DNA from: Spirodela intermedia
Taxonomy: Eukaryota; Streptophyta; Magnoliopsida; Alismatales; Araceae
Reading direction: 5' to 3'
Length of the DNA: 64,000 nucleotides
NCBI GenBank assembly: GCA_902729315.2
Contig: LR746264.1
Coordinates: 9,145,878 to 9,209,877, forward strand
The position numbers and the translations under genes are program-made. The notes below the pieces were generated by a model. That model had not been told where the DNA came from. It ran no database searches and saw only the letters and a list, made by a program, of their open reading frames with translations. Position 1 is the stretch's first letter, and each line of letters opens with the position of its first letter. Shown piece by piece: positions 59,463 to 64,000 of this stretch.

Positions 59463-61725
59463 GGTAAACTTCGCCCGTAGCGCCTCCGACCGCTGCTGTA
59501 TTCTGCCGCACAGGAAGAACACCCATGGGAAAAAAATTAGGAGAAGCTAATAAAATGTACCCTGGAGCGCGCCACGAGAGATACATCTCAAGAGAACAAT
59601 CAACTTTGTAAGAAAGCGTACAGCAGAACCAGGAGAGCTCTACAGAGAGAGAAGCGGCGTAGAACCCTAAGCCACCGGCACCAGATCGGTAGGACTGACG
59701 CGAAAACAAGCGGTACTAGTTCACCACATTTCCAGGACGGAGCGGAGAAAACAAGCGATACTGGATGGGGATGGGTTCCGAGTGGAAGAACTGAGAGGCA
59801 CTGAAGCTGACCAGATTCGAAGGACAGCGGAGTCACGACAGTAGAATACGGAGAGCACCCGAACTTCAGAGCGTGAGCTGCATTTTCCTTAGATCTGCCT
59901 CGCTAAATGGGCGAGAAGGTTACCCCATGGAAACCACGCCGGGGGTACACCCAAGGGCACAGGGTTCGAGGAGACTATAGTGACTGACGAGAAACAGGGG
60001 ATAAAGAAATGGCGAAAACAGAAATATTGATGAGGTTAGAAAACCGAGGACGTTTCCAAAAGTTTAAAAATCCCAAAAGTTTTCGGAGGATTTAACTATA
60101 AGAACTAAGAAACGAAACCACACCGCTGACTGCTAAAACACCTGCTCTAGAGCCCGGCTTGAGCTTCATTTTCCCAAGGAATCGAAGAAACAGGAGCGCA
60201 ATAAAAACAAATCGCAACCCAGGTGAACAGTTCCTCCTGAAAGCTCCACAAATGGTGAAGAAATGGAGGCAGGAGGAGGCTTCACTACTAGGCATGGATA
60301 GAACTCGTCAGTCGGTAAGTAAAGGTGTGCTACCCGTCCTTCCCCTTCTCTTTTCATTTCCCTTTGCGACTCCTTTTCTAAAGCTCCGAAAGGAAAAATA
60401 GCACAACAGCACGAAGTGCCTGCAGAAGGTGAACCAACTATGGCGAAAAGATGAATGAAGAATGTGGGCGGCTGGGACTACACTACCATCATGATGAGAA
60501 ACCTTCTCAACGTATGCATGATGAAGAAAAAAATCGGGATTGTAAAAGGCGAAAATTCTAACTAGGCTATCCTTTGCTGGTTTCCCGCCCCTCATCGACC
60601 CGCATTTTAGGGTAAAAAAGCCTCCCAGACCAGAGAAGAAGAAGATGACTGACAACAAGCAGATGGGAGAAAATGAAGAAGTGGACACGTCTACTCACAC
60701 ACTCTCCTCGTTCCCTCTCCGGTGCTAACTCCGCTCGTTTTCCGCCTCCGCCAGCAGCCTCCCCTTTCACCAATGCCTGCCGCTGTTCCCCGTCCTCGAC
60801 CCCCACCTCCCGCCTACTGGGTCTCTCTCTACTCCCACGGAAGATCAGACCGAGAGAGATAAATCTGACGCTCGCTCGCGTGAGGTGGAAACATCGAGTT
60901 GGCCCGTGCCACACGTACGGAGAAAGCGTCCACTCACGTCTCAGTAATTTTCAATGGCCATCTTCACGGAGCACGGTGAGAATATCTGACAGACCTGCTC
61001 CGGCTGCTGACCGCGTCGGGAAGCGGGGCGGCGCCGCTCGGAGAGGCCACACGCCGTCTTCTTTTCACATGGATCTCACGCGAAGCAGCCCCGAGTGGCG
61101 TAATGGCGGGGTAGGCGGCGCAGTCGCAGGCACGGCGGGATGAGACAGGCGCCTAAGGCCACCCGCTCCGACAACGACAACAACCGGACTAGGAGGGGCC
61201 AATAAATCCCCCCGGGCCCCTCCATAGCCGCGACCAGGCCACGCGGAACAGCAGCCACTTTGAGTGGAGGGGGACGGAGGAGGAGGAGGAGGCCCCCGCC
61301 GTAGTGATGACGACGGCGGTGCAGTTAAGGACTCGCCGGCGGTGGTGGGCAGTCGAGCTTCTCTCCGGTGGCGGATTGGCCTCCTGAAATCCTGATCCCA
61401 GATTGGACTTTCAAATTTTAAAGATATTTATTATTGCCGGTTATGACAGCTGGCATCCCCCTAAAAGAAATACGGGCCCCACCATATCCATGACGCCACG
61501 TCATCCCGAGAGATCATGGTCTATCCTCCAGATTTTTTTTAGTCCCAAATTTATAAAAAAACGTGAAATAAATGCCGTGAGTAAAATGAAATAATATATT
61601 CAATTCAATGCGTAGCTTCATTGGGATACAAAATATTATTATAAAAAGTATATCTTTTTTCAGAATACTGTTTGAGTATGACGGGGCGAGCCCGGATTTG
61701 TGGTCCTCGCGATAGTTAATGATAT

Positions 61726-61972
61726 TGGGCCCTAACGTTGGACAGCCCGCTCAAGATCCGCTGGGCCCACTTTTTGAGGGTCCGATATTCATTATCGGGA
61801 GGAACTAATATTTTAGGAGAATTTAATACATGACCATAAATATCGTCACCAGGAGGAGCAAGGGTGACTGCTATTCGAGGACCGCTGTTTCGTCTAGCTG
61901 GGCTGCGCTGGGCCGCGCTGGGCCGAGCTTCTCTGGATCTCGGTCCAGTATCCATCGGGGAGTTTTTGGGCC
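61726..61972 (+). promoter_or_regulatory. Cluster of five TGGGCC site II elements upstream of the PWWP gene
   Basis: TGGGCC occurs at 61726-61731, 61762-61767, 61909-61914, 61919-61924 and 61967-61972. Clustered site II elements are typical of promoters of constitutively expressed plant genes and bind TCP factors. Function here is inferred. Confidence 0.5.
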
Positions 61973-62163
61973 CAGTAGGAGATTATAGATAGATATACAA
62001 ATTTTCAAAATATGGCGTTAAATAAAGAGAGACTGTTTTTATAGTGTATTATAGTAAAATAGGAGGCCCCGAAAAGCGAAAGATAGCGTCTTCCGCGGTC
62101 CTTTTGCCCGCCCGTTCGCCGGGTCCTCAAACGGGATCCCGTCACCGCTGCTACTGTCACTCG

Positions 62164-62520
62164 CTTAGCTCCGCGCATGAAACGGGGGTTTTGGAGCAAG
62201 AAGAAGAAGACAAGAGGCTCTAGTCGTGCCGACGTGCCGTTCATTGATGGTGTCATTAATCTCGTGCTCTCGCCCTTCGCCCACCGTCTTCGTCTCTCTT
62301 CTTCTTCTTTCTTCTTCCTCTTCCTACTCGAAGCGGGGAAGCCTGATTCCGGTTCGCCTGGTGTGGTCGCGATTGTCCTGGAGCGTGGCGAACTGGTAAG
62401 GCGAGCTGTCTCGTTCCTCGAATTCCGTTTTCTTCCATCCTTCTCCTCCCCCCCCCCCCTCTTTCTTTTACTCGCCCATCTCTGGCCGAGCTGGAACATC
62501 TTTCTAGGGTTAGGGTTATT
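62164..62520 (+). repeat. PWWP gene leader homologous to the cis-prenyltransferase leader (copy B)
   Basis: Counterpart of 51900-52170, including a matching splice donor CTG/GTAAGG at 62396. A likely acceptor TGCCAG ends at 62548, 12 bases before the ATG, giving a 153-base leader intron. The intron part carries a telomere-like TAGGGTTAGGGTTAT at about 62505-62519; copy A has a single TAGGGTTAT at the matching place. Confidence 0.8.
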
Positions 62521-62560
62521 TACTTTGGCACGGTGTGGTATATGCCAGAGTCTTCGCTAC

Positions 62561-64000
62561 ATGTCCGGGAAGTCCCCTGCGCCGGAGGCTGCGGCGGCGG
62601 CGGCGCCGGAGGTCCTTGACCTCAACGCGGACGTCGCGGTCGTGGACGCCCTGGAACCCGCGAGTGTGGGAACCACAGTTGAGGAGGAGGCGAAGGCGGC
62701 ATCCTCAGAAGCAGTAATTGAACCGTCGGAAGATTTCCGGGCTCCCGCTGAAGTTGGTTCAGATGGCCCAGGAAGGGTTCCCCGTCAGCGGCAGCCGGGG
62801 GGAACTGTCGCGGAGGCGAAAGTCGCAGCTGCGGCTGCGCACTCAGCAGCTGAGAGAGTTCCTAATCGACTCGAAGACTCGAAAGGTGTGGCCAATCTCG
62901 TTGTAGACGTAGTCAAGGGCCAGAATGACGGTAACCGGACAGCAGAAGCTGAAGTGCATGTGAGTACTGGAACCAAGATTACAAAGAAACGAAGTGATGT
63001 TGCCGTTGCATATGCTGATGACACCGAAGAAGACAGGAGTCGTTCGGTGAGGACGGATCCTACCGAGGAAAAAATCCTCAGGAGAGATGTTGTGGCACCA
63101 GATCTGAACGCAGCCGTCGAATCAGAGAATACGTATCCACAACCGGCTGGAGAGAAAGCGAGCGATCAAGCAGATCTTTTTTCGCGAGATGGAAGCCCTG
63201 TTACTGATGTAACTATTGCAGAAATACTGCCCGAGAACACAGCTCGCCGAACTGCGGACAGAAAGGACCTTGTTGGGACTGAGGCTTCCGTACCAGCTTC
63301 TGGAATGGACTCACTGCGGTCTTCCCAGACAACTAAGGATCGGAGCTGCCGCGACCCTAGTCAAGTTGAGGTCCCGACTGTTCTTCTTGATGTCAGGGGC
63401 CAGAAAGTGGAAGAACATGGGGATGCTGGTCCAATAAATGAGAAGGCAGCAGGTTTGGGTGATGCTGAGGAAAATGATATGGACTTAGTTCATAAGGTGT
63501 CAACTGTAGTCCAGACTAGTGGTTGTCATACTTCTCAAATCAATATTCATGATAGTTCGCATCTTTCATGCTTGGTCACCGAAGTGCGTGTGACTGAATC
63601 TTCACAGGATCTGGTTTCATCTGACGTTGTCTTAAATGAAGGAAAACCGAGTAAAAGGGAAGATGGAGGTCTTAATCTACCATCAGAGGACGTGGAAGGC
63701 GAAGTCACTGGGTCAGATGCTGGAGGAGATCAAAACGAAAGAGAGGTGCTTGAAGAAGGAGACCAGCCAGTTTTGAAATCCATCAGTCCTTCCAGTAGAG
63801 AGGATAGTAAACATGTATCTTATGGCATAGCTTACGAGGATAAGTCGTCATTCTCCGTGTCTGATTTAGTGTGGGGCAAAGTAAAAAGTCATCCTTGGTG
63901 GCCTGGGCAAATATTTGATCCCTTGGATGCCTCAGATATGGCTCTAAAACATCAGAAAAAAGATCATTTCTTAGTTGCATATTTTGGGGACAAAACTTTT
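62561..64000 (+). CDS. PWWP-domain protein, 5' part (runs off the window)
   Basis: The frame is open from the ATG at 62561 to the last base, 480 codons. The N-terminus MSGKSPAPEAAAAAAPEVLD is Ala-rich and is followed by about 400 acidic, low-complexity residues without a fold I recognise. A PWWP domain starts near residue 433: VSDLVWGKVKSHPWWPGQIFD, continuing HFLVAYFGDKTF at the window edge. PWWP domains bind methylated H3K36 nucleosomes and DNA. Plant proteins with this layout (long acidic leader, then PWWP) belong to the PDP type linked to PRC2 and chromatin-based control of flowering. The C-terminal part lies outside the window, so the subfamily is not certain. Confidence 0.9.
   Translation, partial: MSGKSPAPEAAAAAAPEVLDLNADVAVVDALEPASVGTTVEEEAKAASSEAVIEPSEDFRAPAEVGSDGPGRVPRQRQPGGTVAEAKVAAAAAHSAAERVPNRLEDSKGVANLVVDVVKGQNDGNRTAEAEVHVSTGTKITKKRSDVAVAYADDTEEDRSRSVRTDPTEEKILRRDVVAPDLNAAVESENTYPQPAGEKASDQADLFSRDGSPVTDVTIAEILPENTARRTADRKDLVGTEASVPASGMDSLRSSQTTKDRSCRDPSQVEVPTVLLDVRGQKVEEHGDAGPINEKAAGLGDAEENDMDLVHKVSTVVQTSGCHTSQINIHDSSHLSCLVTEVRVTESSQDLVSSDVVLNEGKPSKREDGGLNLPSEDVEGEVTGSDAGGDQNEREVLEEGDQPVLKSISPSSREDSKHVSYGIAYEDKSSFSVSDLVWGKVKSHPWWPGQIFDPLDASDMALKHQKKDHFLVAYFGDKTF

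Larger units (their letters stand above)
59463..62560. other. Divergent intergenic region between ICR and the PWWP gene
   Basis: About 3.1 kb. It should contain the ICR 5' UTR and promoter (left) and the PWWP promoter and leader (right). The open frames at 60308-60914 and 60673-61143 overlap on opposite strands and look like GC-rich shadows. AT-rich sequence runs from 61400 to 61680, then a GGGCC-rich block, then the leader homologous to the cis-prenyltransferase leader. No intact gene or transposon recognised. Confidence 0.5.

Noticed and set aside
60308-61143. Open frames of 115-156 codons upstream of ICR
   Set aside because: They overlap on opposite strands, are of mixed low-complexity composition, and show no recognisable motif or splice context.
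62505-62519. Telomere-like TAGGGTTAGGGTTAT as a possible internal telomeric tract
   Set aside because: Only about two units; short telo-box motifs are common in plant leaders and introns.
1-64000. Search for CRISPR arrays, tRNA/rRNA genes, intact LTR elements or a novel defence-type cluster
   Set aside because: None was recognisable; the window is an ordinary plant euchromatic gene region with local oddities.

Overview
The window is nuclear DNA from a flowering plant. Most genes are split by many short-to-medium, AT-rich introns with GT-AG borders, and every recognisable protein belongs to a plant family (SIZ1, IRX9, LBD, ICR, plant cell number regulator). Several genes (PWWP, LBD, IRX9, the hydrolase) start in very GC-rich sequence that becomes AT-richer downstream. 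That gradient, the compact spacing and the simple repeats suggest a non-grass monocot, but this is inference only. I saw no prokaryotic operon, CRISPR array, tRNA, rRNA or intact transposon.

Layout from left to right: the tail of a plant-specific protein of unknown function (2-691, +); a PLAC8/cell number regulator gene, CNR8-like, in three exons (1210-3354, +); a 16-exon SUMO E3 ligase SIZ1 gene (4259-21731, -); an 11-exon UDP-GlcNAc:dolichyl-phosphate GlcNAc-1-phosphotransferase gene, ALG7/GPT (22917-29349, -); a six-exon membrane-anchored alpha/beta hydrolase whose first exon carries an apparent 4-bp frameshift (30394-35219, -); the DEAD-box helicase RH42/PRP5 (36639-40178, -); the small TIM chaperone TIM10 in five exons (41061-43872, -); exonuclease V in seven exons (44654-48722, +); the xylan glycosyltransferase IRX9 in three exons (49225-51192, +); an intronless cis-prenyltransferase CDS (52865-53689, +); a class I LBD transcription factor (54588-55293, +); an ICR/RIP-type ROP interactor (56098-59462, -); and the 5' part of a PWWP-domain protein (62561 to the window end, +).

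I rebuilt the spliced genes by hand. I required GT-AG (once GC-AG) borders, consistent phase across every junction, and agreement with the conserved family sequence. Exon coordinates are given in each entry. The genes are mostly independent housekeeping or regulatory loci and not a cluster. One functional echo is that the cis-prenyltransferase makes the polyprenyl backbone of dolichol, whose phosphate is the acceptor used by ALG7, about 24 kb away.

The most unusual observations are structural. (1) The cis-prenyltransferase and PWWP genes, 10 kb apart and otherwise unrelated, share a homologous leader, splice donor and proximal intron. (2) A perfect 24-bp duplication at the last SIZ1 acceptor gives two in-frame acceptor sites. 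(3) A TACG duplication breaks the hydrolase reading frame. (4) Two compensating frame changes appear in the RH42 N-terminus. (5) IRX9 intron 2 is largely a 425-bp polypyrimidine tract. (6) Foreign-looking blocks lie inside introns of SIZ1 and ALG7.
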